The translations under genes and the position numbers were made by a program. 64,000 bases of DNA from Linanthus parryae (Eukaryota > Streptophyta > Magnoliopsida > Ericales > Polemoniaceae): the NCBI GenBank assembly GCA_023055425.1, contig JALGPY010000001.1, forward strand, positions 68,362,691 through 68,426,690, written 5' to 3'. Positions 32,766 to 44,311 of the stretch are shown here, in pieces. Position 1 is the first letter of the stretch; the number at the start of each line of letters is the position of its first letter. Under the pieces are notes generated by a model. It saw only the letters and a list, made by a program, of their open reading frames with translations, was not told the DNA's origin and did no database searches.

Positions 32766-34420
32766 AGGAGAGAGAGCCCTTGCGCTAGGATTGTTGAGTC
32801 CTCGATTTCTCGTTGAGGACAACGATGCATCCTAGTGTGGGGGTGGTGGTACCTTTTACTAGCCTAGTGTCGAGTCTTGCATAGCCTTTTTTGCATATAG
32901 TCATAGTCGTATTGTGTGAGTTTTGTGGTTGATGTCGTGTTTAATATATTGTCGTATTGTGGTAGATGTATATATCTTTGCATTTAGTTGAATTCTTTTT
33001 AAATTATTGAGTCCCCTACCCGTATCGAGTCGTAGTCGAGTTGGCCTATGCATTTTGTCTTAAAAAAAAGGAAAAAAAAAAAATTAAAAATCATAAAAAA
33101 TGAAAAATTTGAGAAAGGGCAATGGAAAAGAAGCTTTAAATTGGAAAAATCAAGGAATTGTGAGGAATTTAGGCGTAGGGCGTGACTTGCAACCGAGAAC
33201 GACAACGTGAGTTCCCCTTCGTACATATAGAGGGACTTTCTTTACGGGAGTGCCTACCTATTTTACACACGTACTTGATTTTCAAATCTAAAGTGTGTGC
33301 CGTGCTTTCTTACAAGAGTTGAGCTAGGTGTGAGCTAAACCAGCCAAACGTTCTTGTGTACGTCTTAGGTAGTCGCCAACCCGCCCCGTAGTGGCACACG
33401 AAACAACTGTGAGGGGTTGTGTATTAGAGCACTCACTGCTTATAGAACTCACCTTGTAGGACCACTAGAAAACCCGAGTTGAACCTTGGTTTATTTGATA
33501 ACCTTTTGACCTGGGGTGACGATTCTTGACCTTCATCACAAATCGTTTAAAATCACCACTTTAGTGCGTCACGAGGGGGTTGTAGTGACGGGGTTCGATG
33601 AGGGAGAGCTTATTTGAATATACTTGTGCAGTCCTACAGGATCGCATGCGTGATAGTTTATATTTACGAGGGGATGCGAGGGTGAGTGTGAGTAGGCTTG
33701 CGCACTTCGGTGTGGCGGTGTTCCATGTCACTACATCATGGACACAAGTGTGGAGAGCCGTGAGTGCGTGATATCTAATACGCACAGAAATGGGGTTGGT
33801 TGATATTTATTCGTGGTGAGGGTGTGTGAGATGTGGGGTATAATGTGAGAATGTGACGCGTTAGGACGTGCTTCATCGTGATTATCCTTATGTCCCTAAG
33901 CCTCAACATTTTAAAACCCGTTAGTGGATTAGGAGCTCGGACCTTGAACGTGGCTTAGCCTAGCATAGCCTCTTATTTTTATGGGCACACGCGAAGAGGT
34001 AGGTTATTCTTGTACTTAGTAAAGCTAGGCTCTCTATACGATCTAAGAGAAAGTCGTGTTGTCAAGTTTAGTTTCAATTCACGCCTTGTTCCTAAATTTC
34101 TCATCAATCCATGATATCCGGTTTAAGTTGATTGAGATTGCCCGATCTCGCAAAGGAAAGAAAAAAATTGTTCTTTAATTTCTTGCATTGTATATATTGC
34201 GTTTGCATGTAGTTGCATTGTTTATAATCGAGTCGTGTCGGCTAGTAAAAGGTGGCTTGTGTTTGGATCTTGTCCTCGGACTCGTAGGTGATGTTGTGAT
34301 AAGTATGCAATGGCAAATGTGGTATGTATGCAAAGAAAGTTTGGAAATCGGGAGAGGTTTGAGGAAGTGAGATGAGATTGAGAGAATTGGCTCTAGGATT
34401 TGCTCAGGACGAGCAAAGTG
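32766..34420 (+). other. Athila 3' non-coding region
   Basis: Long non-coding stretch before the right LTR. It contains an A-rich tract at about 33062-33110 and a polypurine-like TAGTGTGGGGGTGGTGGT at 32833-32850. No ORF of note. Confidence 0.6.
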
Positions 34421-34435
34421 TAGTGTGGGGGTAGT
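34421..34435 (+). promoter_or_regulatory. polypurine tract of the Athila element
   Basis: TAGTGTGGGGGTAGT directly abuts the right LTR; it is the expected plus-strand primer. Confidence 0.75.
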
Positions 34436-35903
34436 TGATAACTCCGTTTTGGAGTTATGTTATTCCTTATTTTTGCTATGTTTTGCGTGCTTATGATGGA
34501 GAATTTTATCGTCTTTGAGCGTTTTATGCTAAAATTGTGAAATTTGAGTTTTTGAGCGTTCATTGTTAAATCCGGGCGTTTCTCGTATATATTGTTGCTT
34601 TTATTGTGATATAATCGCGGGTTCGTGTTTCGTGTTGTGGTTGGCAGGAAATAGGACGCGAGGATCAAAGGTGGTGAGGAAACTAGCTTCGGAAACAAAG
34701 AAGGCAAGGAAAACTCAAGGAAAAGAGCCAGAAAAAAGCTAAGGCAGAATCTCTTCGCACGAAGAGAAAAGTTCTTCGCACGAAGAGAATACTTAGCCAA
34801 AATTTCAAATGTCTTCGTGTGGTATGATGCTGTCTCAAAGTGGGAAGACTTTTGCAAGAAGATTTCAGACAGAGTGAAGATTCTCTTCGCATGAAGAGAA
34901 AAGTTCTTCGCACAAAGAGATTGCCCAGAATGTTAAATTCGTCTGGGGTCTTTTTGCAATTATCAGTAACTTTGTCATATCATTATAGAAATGTATTTAA
35001 GTGTGCTAGGTCGACTTTTTCAGTAGTTTTTACGTTGGAAACATCTTTTGGAGATCAAGAAGCTATTGGGAGAGCTTAGGAGCTTTGGATCATCCGTTTG
35101 GATTCTCAACTCTTCTCTTTTCTTCATTTTTATGTTTAAACTCATGAGACTTGTCGTTTTGAGTATGAATATGCGTAGCTAAACGTTATTTGCTGGGAAT
35201 TCTCGTTTGGTGTAGCTAGGGTTTGATCTAAATATCATGTTTTGATGATTGTGATTCATGTTTTAGCTTAATCTCACGTAATCTTTCATTGTTATGGATT
35301 ATTTACGTTTGTAATCATATTATCTTTGCGAGTAGCTAACGTAGAGATAAACTTAATTAGTTTTCACGTGGTAACTCCGTGAGAATTAGTCGGTAAATTG
35401 AATAATCCACCTAGTCGAATCAATGTTTGGTAACTCGACATCGTTAACTAGGATCGTTAAAGTAGAATTATGGTTTTAATGCATGCTTAAAGCTAAAATA
35501 AGCTTGGTAACTCGGTTTGCTTTGGTTTTAAGTATAGTGAACTTGCTTGGTAACTCGGTAAGTTCAATATTGCTTGATTAATAGTAAAAAATACGTGGTT
35601 GTTTTACGAATCAAAACATAAGTTTAGATCAACCTAGTGAACCTAGATAATTCCCGGTATTTTTTCCCTTATATTACAAAAACCCTAAAATTCATTCTTT
35701 ATTAATCGTGAACTACTTCACTCGGTTAATTGAGAATATTGCGTTTTTATTTTAGTAGAATTAGAACAAAACACAACTTGCGACGTACCCACATAAGGTT
35801 TAGAATAATAATTAATTTAAACAAAGTCCCTTGGGTTCGATAGCCCGGATTTCCGGTTTATTACTACACACGACAGCTGTACACTTGCAGTTGGAGCGTG
35901 TCA
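34436..35903 (+). repeat. right LTR of the Athila element
   Basis: 1468 bp, TGATAACTCC ... GTGTCA, followed by the target duplication ACACC at 35904-35908. Two of its four palindromes carry single substitutions compared with the left LTR. Confidence 0.95.
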
Positions 35904-37083
35904 ACACCAAATCCTATATTTGATAGTAAAATTTGGTGTTTTCGACCTCCCACAACAAATCATCAAATCACCAAATCAACAAAAAAAATGGTGAGTTTTT
36001 TGTAGGCCTCCCACAGTCGTTGACCTAAAAAACACCAAATCACCAAATCCTATATTTGGTGTAGCTTTTGTGAAATGGTGAAGTGCATCTCCCACAGTAC
36101 CCTCAAATCATATTCCATATCACCAAATCCTATTTTTACCATCAAATTTGATGGCAAAAATATGATTTGGTGTAACCTACACCAATTTTTTAATTAGTGT
36201 TTAGGGCATGTTTTCACATTACTTTCATGGTAATAATATGCTCTAATGTAATAGTATAGCATTTCGTCTTTACAGTATATACGCCATCCGTTTTTCTTCT
36301 TCCACTTTGTATAATATGCTTTTGAGCGATAGCGTGTTACATAATATTTTCAGCATTATGCTGCGGGATGATAAAATGAAATAACTAATGTAGTTGCAAC
36401 AGGTGTGGCCGAAGATAATACACTGATGTTAAACTTCAAGAACTTCAGTAACCTTCTTGTACATATGGGATAATCATGGTCAAATAGATTAGACTGGTTA
36501 ATTTTAGATTTTTTGAAGTGTTATTTAATCATTTTACAATTTCGTGTAATATTATTTTGGTAATATATTTTTTTTGATAGTTATGAAATTCATGATTTGG
36601 TGATAAATTTGATGATTTGTTGTGGGAGGCCAAAAATGCCATTCTCTAAATTTGATGAAATGGTGAAATAACTATTTGATGTAAAATTTGGTTAAAACTG
36701 TGGAAGACCGAAAGCTCTATTTTTCCACCAAAAATGGTGAAATGGTGTTTTTGAGGGTTAACTGTGGGAGACCAAACTATTTTTCTCCACCAAATATAGG
36801 ATTTGGTGTTAAATTTGATGTCAACTGTGGGAGATGCTCTTAAACTCCACCATCTGGAATTATTTAACAACCAGACAAGAAATTGAGGCTTTACTACAGC
36901 CATCACAATTCACTAATTCTTCCTCACAAAAATAATAATAATAATATCACTAATTCGGTTGTGGTGACGTAATTTCTTCCCTCCTCTCTTTTAATAAATT
37001 CATTGCTTCTATCTTGCACTCTTCTAGGACTGTCACAATCGGATGATGCTGACATATGTAGACACAACCCTGTGCGTTTAAGG

Positions 37084-37662
37084 TAGGGGTGTAAGGAAAA
37101 TCGAATAAACCGGTTAAACCGATCGAACCAAACCGAAATCCTTGGTTTTGGACGGTTTTTTTTGGATGTTGGGTTTATGAATGGTTCAAACTTTCACAAA
37201 CCGGTCCAATCGGTTCGGTTTACGGTTTGTAAAAATATCACACCGCACCAAACTGAACCGAATCGATATGTTCATAATTAATTTTATTAAAATATATATT
37301 GAATAAATTATACTAAATAATCTAAAAACATAGAACACACGTAGATAGGTTCAATTAAATCATCACAATAATTTTAATCTCTTCCATTACTCTTACGTTC
37401 CATCATAAACGATAGTCGTGCCGGTTTTTTTTACGTCTACTTAATATGTTTCTCCTTTAAATTTGAAATTCGTTGACAATGCATTATTATAATATCCATT
37501 CAATAATGCTTATTCAAACCGACCGAACCAAACCGAACCAAACCGATTTTTTTCTGTTTGGTTCGGTTCGGTTCATCATTTCAAATGGTTTGGTTTGGTT
37601 AAAAAATTAGTAAACCGGTGTATTCGCACAAACCGCACCAAACCGAACCGCTTACACCCCTA
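37084..37662. mobile_element. non-autonomous hAT-like element, 579 bp
   Basis: The ends are TAGGGGTGTAAG and its inverse CTTACACCCCTA. The flanks GTTTAAGG (37076-37083) and GTTTAAGT (37663-37670) form an 8-bp target duplication with one mismatch. Both subterminal parts are rich in AACCGAACC motifs. There is no coding capacity. Confidence 0.8.
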
Positions 37663-37763
37663 GTTTAAGTACTTCACTATTCCAAGTGATTTCTAGTGTC
37701 GCTTGCTGTCTTAATTGGCTATGATATCATCTATACAGTTTAGTTATAATCCCAGTGTTCTTC

Positions 37764-37853
<90 letters not shown>
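37764..37853. repeat. (ATA)30 microsatellite
   Basis: Ninety bases of pure ATA repeats, about 0.7 kb upstream of the dioxygenase promoter. Confidence 0.98.
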
Positions 37854-37854
<1 letters not shown>

Positions 37855-38030
37855 CAGCATAGCCGCTTGAAGTATTTCCTTTGGATGGGCTTTCACATCT
37901 ATCCAATTCACTAAAAATATAACTTGTGTCATGGGTTCCACATCTTTATGAATTAACATGATCCAACCAGATATCTAATTCACAAGTTCCAGTGTAGGAT
38001 ATGTTAAATAAAAGATCTTATAGTTGAGAC

Positions 38031-38124
38031 TGATTTCATTCAATGACTAGAAGACATTTAGACCAAGGATAATTGCACGTAGCTACTCCAATACACATGT
38101 ATACCGACGAATGAGATTTCACAA
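38031..38124. repeat. upstream copy of a ~95-bp duplicated segment
   Basis: Matches 43089-43183 with a few substitutions and small indels; shared blocks are TTCAATGACTAGAAGAC, GTAGCTACTCCAATACACA / ATAGCTACTCCAATACACA and GAATGAGATTTCACAAT. Confidence 0.85.
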
Positions 38125-38532
38125 TGAAACAATTTAGATCAAGATTTATAACTAAGCATTGTAACCTGTATTCATTATAAATGCAATAGTTTTTTTTTTT
38201 TTTTTTTTTTTTTTGAGAATATAAATACAATAGTTTCACCAATAAAGTGAAATATAATGAAAAAGAAGTCAGCAGAATAAATTTGTTTTATAAAGGTAAT
38301 AACTATTATTTTTTTTTTTTTGAGAACAGGTAATAACTATTATTGTTAAACCCCACACATACTCGTATTTTTAGCTGTCATAACTCACAAGAGTCGTGGC
38401 TAAGGAGTACTCCATTGAATATTTAGTGCGACTTTCTGAGCTTTGTCCTCACCAAACTTCATTAAGTAGTTCGATTTGTCTACCATGAACGGCGATGATA
38501 ATATCTAAATCAATCCCCCGAAAGTATTACTC

Positions 38533-38539
38533 TATATAT
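38533..38539 (+). promoter_or_regulatory. TATA box of the dioxygenase gene
   Basis: TATATAT in the context CTCTATATATTGC, about 80 bases upstream of the ATG. A start of transcription near 38563 would give a leader of about 55 bases without an upstream ATG. Confidence 0.6.
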
Positions 38540-38616
38540 TGCATAACACACGGAGGCTAGACACACCCTATTACAACATAGAGATAAGAGAAGATAAACG
38601 AGTGAACATTTTTATT

Positions 38617-41600
38617 ATGGAGGGACAAAACACGGTGGCATTGGCGGCTGATGGCGGTGCAAATGGTGGCGAGTATGACCGGAAAAAGGAGGTCTTGGAG
38701 TTTGATAACTCTAAGATGGGTGTCAAAGGTCTTTTGGATTCCGGAATTACCACAATCCCTAAATTCTTCATCCATTCACCGGAAAAGCTCCCTGGCGGCC
38801 TCAAATCCTCCTTGGCCTCTAATTCCATTGGTGTCCCTGTAATCGATTTCTCCAACCTGAGCTCCTCCACCCATAGACCAAAGATCATTCAACAAATCCG
38901 CGAAGCCGCTAAGACATGGGGTTTCTTCCAATTAATCAACCATGGCATACCCATTTCTGTTCTTGATTCAACGATTTTCGCTATCAAGTCCTTCCATGAA
39001 CTCCCCGTAGAGGAAAAAGCCAAGTACTACGTCCGGGAAGAAGGGCGTGGTGTCACGTACCTTAGCAACTTTGACTTGCACCACTCGGACGCTGCTTGCT
39101 GGATTGACTCGTTGAATGTGTGGATGGCGGGGCCGGTGGCGGCAGAAGCGGAGGATATCCCTGAGGTGTGCAGGAAGGAGGTGGCAGAGTGGGACGTGCA
39201 TGCCAAGAAAGTGGCGGAGGGTGTGATGGAAATGTTGTGTGAAGGTATGGGGTTGGAATGTGATAGGTTGAAAAAGTTGGGGTGCACAAAGACTAGGTTT
39301 ATTGCGGGGCACTACTATCCTTACTGTCCACAGCCTGATTTAACGGTTGGGATTACTTCTCATACGGATCCACAGGTTCTGACTGTTTTGTTGCCAAATG
39401 AGGTTCCTGGTTTGCAGGTTAAGCATGGGGAGGAATGGGTTGATGTTCAGCCTGTCCATGGAGGTTTGATAATCAACATTGGAGACTGTCTTCAGGTAAT
39501 ATTTGCTCATTTCTTGCCCTAGTTAATTAATTACTCCTTTTGTCATTGCAAGGGTTGTGTGCACATAACTTTTGGTATACTTTTTTTTTAACCTTTGACA
39601 ACAATATTGATTATGATTGTCTTCTTTTGGGAGCGACATCAGTAATTAATACCGAGGGTAACTTATACTGTTCATTCTCTTTCTCACATTTTATATTTTG
39701 GTGCGTTCTCATGCAGGGACCACAATCATAGCTAGAGTTAGAAAAATTACACACAACACCCATAAATTTCTTAATATATACATTTTATATGCATTGGCCG
39801 CCCTAGAGTTGAAAAAAATTCACACACCACCCATAATGTCTTTATATATACATTGGGTGTGTTCGGACGAGATTAAATAAGCTGAAATAACAGTCATTCC
39901 AATAAGCTGATATAATTGCAGCTGATATAAGCTCATCCAAACAGGGACATTATCATATGCATGTGCTCCTTCCCAAACTTACACACACCACCAATAAATG
40001 TCTTCATATATACTACCTATGTTTCTTCTCTTTCAAAGGAGGTTGACTTTTTTATCCGTAACTGGATAACTTTGACTCGAAGATTTGATAGCAAAACGAT
40101 GTAATTTTTTGGCAATTTTTTCATAGTATTGTAAAGTAAAGATTACTCTACAAGACCATGCAAAGATTACCAAATTCGTGTATCGTTTTACTAACCAAAT
40201 CACCGGGTCAAAGTGACCCAGTGAATAGTGTTAAAAAGTGAATTAAGCTGAATTAGAAGAAACATAAGTAGTATGTTGTTATATGCATGTTCCTAGTGCC
40301 ACCCTCATATTTTTAAAATTTTATTTATTCTTATATTTAACACAACCTCCCATGAAGAATTATTGAATACTAGAAACAGTCATATTGCACCCCACATGGA
40401 CAAAGTCTTCATGAAACCCTCTACTACTATCATATTTCAAAATATTTCAACACTCATTTATTTCCGAATGATCGAAAAAAAAAATATATTTCAACACTTA
40501 TTCAATGATTCCTTTATTGAAAATTTTAATTGATAGTTATTTATATTTAATGAAAATACAATTAGAAAAAAAGGTAAATATACTGTGAACAAAATATTTT
40601 AATATAGTATCATAATGTTCTTTCATTACTAACATCTTTTTTGAGGTGTTACTAGATACATCTTTTTTTGAGAAATAGATACATTTTTCATTATATGTAT
40701 AATAGCAATATTTCCTTTAATACATGTATACATACTACCACGATTACTAGTTAAATTTTATCGAAAATAATAGATAGATAAGTCCCTCAAAAAAAAAAAA
40801 AAATAGATATAAATGCTTAAATTCGTAATTAACAATATTTCTAATGCATCGCTAATATTTATTTATTTCCTCTTTTTTAGATACAAAATTTGAATATAAC
40901 ATCATATTTTTTTGAGGGAATTATTATATTTATTTTACGAAAGAAGTAAATAAACAACATTAATACATACGAATGAAAAAATCCTAATTTTACATAACCT
41001 CGACAAATAGAAATATACTCCTAAAAAGGAAAATTTGCACGATATATAGTCATATACAGAGAGACATAGAGGAAGAGAATGAGGTGAGACTGGAGGGAAC
41101 CCACTCAAAATAATTTAATACGCAGGTCTGCCATCGAGCGTGGGGTTTGGTAGGGTGCTCGGTCGCCTGGCCGAGAAGCTCGATTAGACCTGGCCAAGGC
41201 TCAACCGCCTTTCTATTGGACACTGTAAACTGCTTAATCACAGTCCACATGTAGTCGATCGAAGAACCCTCCCTGCCTATGGTCTCAAGGAAGTTTGAAA
41301 ATGTTGGAAAAGATGTAGGTGTATTAAGAAGAATCTGAAACAGAAATATTAACAGAAATAATGAAAATACAGAAACAACAAAACTTACAAATAGTTAAAT
41401 TGCCGAATGCTGAAGCAAGATAGAAGACAGTCTCATTGTTCTTGAAACGATCTCCGTGAAGTAATATTTGCCCCCCACAGTTGGTTGTGCTTTGTTTTAT
41501 TTATCACAGACGGCGGCGGCGGCGCGCGCGTGTGGTGGTTCGACCATTGTCTATTACCCAAAGAGCGTGCCCTTAGTACTCAACATTTGAGTAGATGAAC

Positions 41601-42215
41601 TACTCTTCTCTTCCTCATTTCCAAGATGTGGGTGTATTTAAAATTGAACAATTGAAGTGGCCAACTTCAACGCCTAATTTCTCATTCACCCGTTAATGGT
41701 TTTCGACGTTTGGGATCTTGAATCGATCCCCTTGTTACCTAGTTTAATAATATGTTAACGTTGATCCAAGTTCTTAGTTATAACTTGACCGAAATTGGGT
41801 AACAAAAGCATGTCTCGAAAAACCATTTTACAACAGAAAACATACAAGCCATAGTTACTGATGATTATATTCTTTTGTATTACCTTTCGTTTCATGCACT
41901 GTTTTCCTTCAATTGTATTGGACTAATTAATGTAATATAAAATGCATATTAATGTTTTTTTAGATTATCTCGAATGATGAGTGCAACAGTGTTCAGCACC
42001 GTGTTCTGGCAAACGGCTCAAGGCAACCTCGAATCTCGATTGTGGAATTCTTCAACCTCGGCACCAAGGAAACCGAACAGTATGGACCATTGCCGGAGTT
42101 GGTGTCACCTGATAAAACACCCATTTATAGGAATTTCACCATTCAAGAGATGAATGAAAACTTCTACAGCAAGAGCTTGGATAGCAAGTCCTTTGTGGAA
42201 AAGCTCCGTTCATGA
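38617..42215 (+). CDS. 2-oxoglutarate/Fe(II) dioxygenase, ACC-oxidase-homolog group, two exons, 376 aa
   Basis: Exon 1 is 38617-39495 and exon 2 is 41964-42215, joined in phase 0 at GT/AG sites. The N-terminal block FDNSKMGVKGLLDSGITTIP and the non-haem N-terminal domain (VPVIDFSNL at 74-82, WGFFQLINHG at 101-110) are followed by the catalytic domain. Iron ligands are His249 and Asp251 (HTD) and His305 (QHRVLAN). The 2-oxoglutarate contact is Arg316-x-Ser318 (RIS). All key residues are present, and the length is close to the family's usual 360-370 aa, so the gene looks intact. Proteins of this group are named ACC oxidase homologs but are not known to make ethylene; the substrate cannot be told from sequence. 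The ATG at 38617 is the first after the TATA box; the frame upstream of it has no ATG. The intron (2.5 kb) contains a MITE. Confidence 0.9.
40011..40273. mobile_element. Stowaway-type MITE in the dioxygenase intron
   Basis: The ends TACTACCTATGTTTCTTCT and, inverted, TACTACTTATGTTTCTTCT differ at one position and include the TA target. The internal motif ACCAAATCACCGGGTCAAAG matches the element at 12724-12960, so both belong to one family. Confidence 0.75.
41050..41340 (-). pseudogene. coding-like antisense fragment of unknown origin
   Basis: Minus-strand open frame ending at 41050. It can be extended upstream to about 41332, where TTTCTGTTTCAG forms a good splice acceptor, giving about 93 residues (LETIGREGSSIDYMW, KAVEPWPGLIELLGQ, PHARWQTCVLNYFEW). 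A further in-frame-like stretch (NNETVFYLASAFGNLTI) lies at about 41395-41450 behind a GTAAG donor. It looks like two exons of a captured gene lying antisense in the dioxygenase intron. I do not recognise the protein. Confidence 0.35.
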
Positions 42216-42266
42216 TCTAGACTCCTATCCTTTGTGGAAAAGCTCCGTTCATGATCTAGACTCCTA
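42189..42266 (+). repeat. 39-bp tandem duplication across the dioxygenase stop codon
   Basis: 42189-42227 and 42228-42266 are the same 39 bases. The unit covers the last coding codons and the TGA stop, so the first copy ends the protein and the second lies in the 3' UTR. Confidence 0.9.
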
Positions 42267-42281
42267 CTGGTTGATCCTGCC

Positions 42282-43088
42282 GTGGATGTAACTGTTTCAA
42301 CCTTTTGGTTCCCATGAGTAAAATTCATGTTGTTCTTGTTGCGTTTGTTTCTTTTGGGTAAATATTTTCTTTTCTAAAAGTATGTTATATGTTATGGAAT
42401 ATTGAGTTAGTTTATGTTGTTGAATTTTATTGACCTGAACAGATTATGAATGATCATAACAATACTCAAAAATAACAAAACAAAGAAGAACTGGCTGTAG
42501 GATTTCTGAACGCTGTATGGAGTTGGAAGGAAGTTTCGTTCATGTAGAAGTAGACTCCTTAAAGCAGATTCGCCCCACACGTGCTTGTTGTGGATTGCTC
42601 GGACGACTGCTTCCTAGGATGAAATCTTCCATGTGCGGTGGCAGAAAGCACGGTACACGCCGCACACGACGAACTGAGACTACGGAGAAGCACGATGAAC
42701 TGAGACTATGGCAGAGTTTCTGTTTGATTGGAAGTTTAAGTGCTGGAGAATTTCGTTAGCTTTGGATAATATGAATGAGGAACAGTGGATAATTTATTGA
42801 AGAAGAGCGGTTGAGAGTAGTTACTTGGCCCAAAAAGTTAATACTTGTTGAAGCCCACTAACTAGCCAGCCCAACCCCACACTCCGGCCCGTGCCCGTTT
42901 CCGTGACCGAGCCGGCCAGACGACGACCCACACGACTATCGCTAGGTCTTCCCTCCTTAACAAAATTGTTTTGCCCAAAGGGCATGCTCTTACAGTCCAA
43001 ACTTGGAGTAGATAAACTCTCAAGTTTCTTCCCTCAACAAAGATGTGGTTATCTTCTTTCTCAACACAATTTTGATCAAGAGCCCATT
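42282..43088. other. 3' flank of the dioxygenase gene; no further gene recognised
   Basis: Holds the probable 3' UTR. The motif GAACTGAGACTA recurs within about 26 bases at 42670-42710. The stretch 42960-43050 resembles 41555-41650 (CCCAAAG.GC.TGC.CTTA...GAGTAGAT.AACT), which suggests a dispersed repeat. Confidence 0.4.
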
Positions 43089-43183
43089 TTGATTTTATTC
43101 AATGACTAGAAGACGTTTAGACCAAGGTTAGTTATACATAGCTACTCCAATACACACTATACCGCCGAATGAGATTTCACAAT
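43089..43183. repeat. downstream copy of the ~95-bp duplicated segment
   Basis: Homologous to 38031-38124. The match ends where the LINE tail (poly-T) begins. Confidence 0.85.
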
Positions 43184-44311
43184 CATTTTTTTTTGATTAA
43201 AACGAATACTTTCATTTATCAGAAGATGAACCCAAATCGTTTACATTTAGGCTCGTAGCCCATTCTGGAATCAAACCTAACCAAACTTTCGGGTTTTCAA
43301 GCGACATTCCTTCCCGCACACATTTATGTGCCATAACATTCGCTTCCCTGCGACACCAAGAGAAACAAACTGCATCAAAGTAACAAAGAAGCTGGCGGCA
43401 TTCTTCAACTACGGCACCATAACTAGTTCGATCCTCATTCAGCTTCTTGCTTTGGAGATCGCCGAGAAACTGTTGTAAGTCGCTTTCAATTGCTATTCTC
43501 CGAATGCCTAACCTCCTCGCCATACAAAACCCTTCCCGCATTCCAAGAGCTTCTGCCAATTTAGCCGACACCACCCGACAGAGAGGGCCAGCCGTAGCTG
43601 CGACCCATCCTCCGTTCGAATCGCGTAAAACCTATCCCCATGCTAAAACCTATCCTCACATATCCAAGCCGCGTCGGAGTTTTGTTTCGTAAACCCAGCC
43701 ATCGGTCTGACCCAAGTCACAATTCCACCTCTTCTCTGTGTGTTACCACCCGTCGTGTTATTGTCTGGGAATTTTGGCTTCCATGAAATCGAACCGTTGC
43801 CAAATCATCGAGCTTGACCCTAACCTGCCGAATAGTATCCTCCTCAGTACACTTTTTCCCTTCAAATAGCCGTAAGTTTCCCTACAGAAAGTAGTGACAA
43901 ACACCGCTCTATCGGCCGGACTTAACAACTCCATAGAAGCTTCAATCCAACCTTGAACTGAAAGACACTTTTTGTGAAGAGAAAGATGTCCCAATAGTGA
44001 CTCCCACACAAATTTCACCCGTATGTACCTCATGAAAATGTGATCTTCCGATTCCTCAGTATTGCCACACCGTAGCAATTTAGTGACACATTAATTCCTC
44101 TCCTTATGAGTTTCGTCTTAGAGGCTAATGATTGATGATAAGCCAGCTAAACCGTGAACATGGCGCTCCTTTGTACATCCAAGCTCCAAATTTTTCTTAT
44201 AACGTTATCCTTCCTTGAACTAGTTTTCCCCATGGCCCTTCCTTATCTCCTTGGCGACTAGGTATCCCGACTTAATCGTGTACCTTCCCTTTTTATCTAA
44301 AACCAAGCCCA
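43184..44311 (-). pseudogene. L1-type LINE 3' end: RT zinc-binding and RNase H regions
   Basis: On the minus strand KKGRYTIKSGYLVAKEI (about 44290-44240) and the Cys/His block LRCGNTEESEDHIF (about 44078-44037) are the reverse-transcriptase zinc-binding domain that follows RT in plant L1 elements. The RNase H-like domain follows (LGIRRIAIESDLQQFLGDL, VCFSWCRREANVMAHKC, ending at 43212). The T run at about 43185-43193 is the poly(A) tail in reverse. Stops at 44220 and 43758 and frame changes show decay. The upstream part of the LINE was split off by the Copia insertion at 44312 and would continue beyond the window. Confidence 0.75.

Larger units (their letters stand above)
22443..35903 (+). 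mobile_element. complete Athila-type Ty3 LTR retrotransposon, coding-dead, 13.5 kb
   Basis: Two LTRs in direct orientation (22443-23879 and 34436-35903), a tRNA-Asp primer site, gag-pol in the order Gag, protease, reverse transcriptase, RNase H, integrase, a separate third ORF, a polypurine tract and an ACACC target duplication. The large size, the tRNA-Asp primer and the extra ORF are typical of the plant Athila lineage. The LTRs differ at about 35 positions by eye in 1.4 kb (about 2.5%), plus a 28-base block present only in the right LTR (35841-35868). All coding regions carry stops or frameshifts. Confidence 0.92.
22422..36839. mobile_element. Harbinger/Tourist-like element (~0.95 kb) split by the Athila insertion
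   Basis: The left end GAGCATCTCCCACAG (22422) and the inverted right end (reverse complement GAGCATCTCCCACAG ending at 36839) are flanked by TTA (22419-22421 and 36840-36842). TTA is the 3-bp target of PIF/Harbinger elements. The element itself is 22422-22442 plus 35909-36839. Its two halves carry repeated inverted blocks built on CCTCCCACA and CACCAAATC, so it would fold back on itself. No transposase is visible. Confidence 0.7.

Noticed and set aside
38539..38616. N-terminal extension of the dioxygenase to 38539
   Set aside because: The codon there is TTG and it overlaps the TATA box; the first ATG is at 38617, after the likely transcription start.
41511..41533. CGG/CGCG-rich run that looked like a CpG island or expanded repeat
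   Set aside because: Only about 20 bases long and inside the intron; no promoter features around it.
42267..42281. CTGGTTGATCCTGCC, equal to 15 bases of the conserved start of 18S rRNA
   Set aside because: The match ends after 15 bases on both sides; no further rRNA sequence follows. Probably chance or a tiny scrap.
42517..42759. 80-codon basic ORF after the dioxygenase gene
   Set aside because: Short internal repeats, no domain, no start or promoter support.
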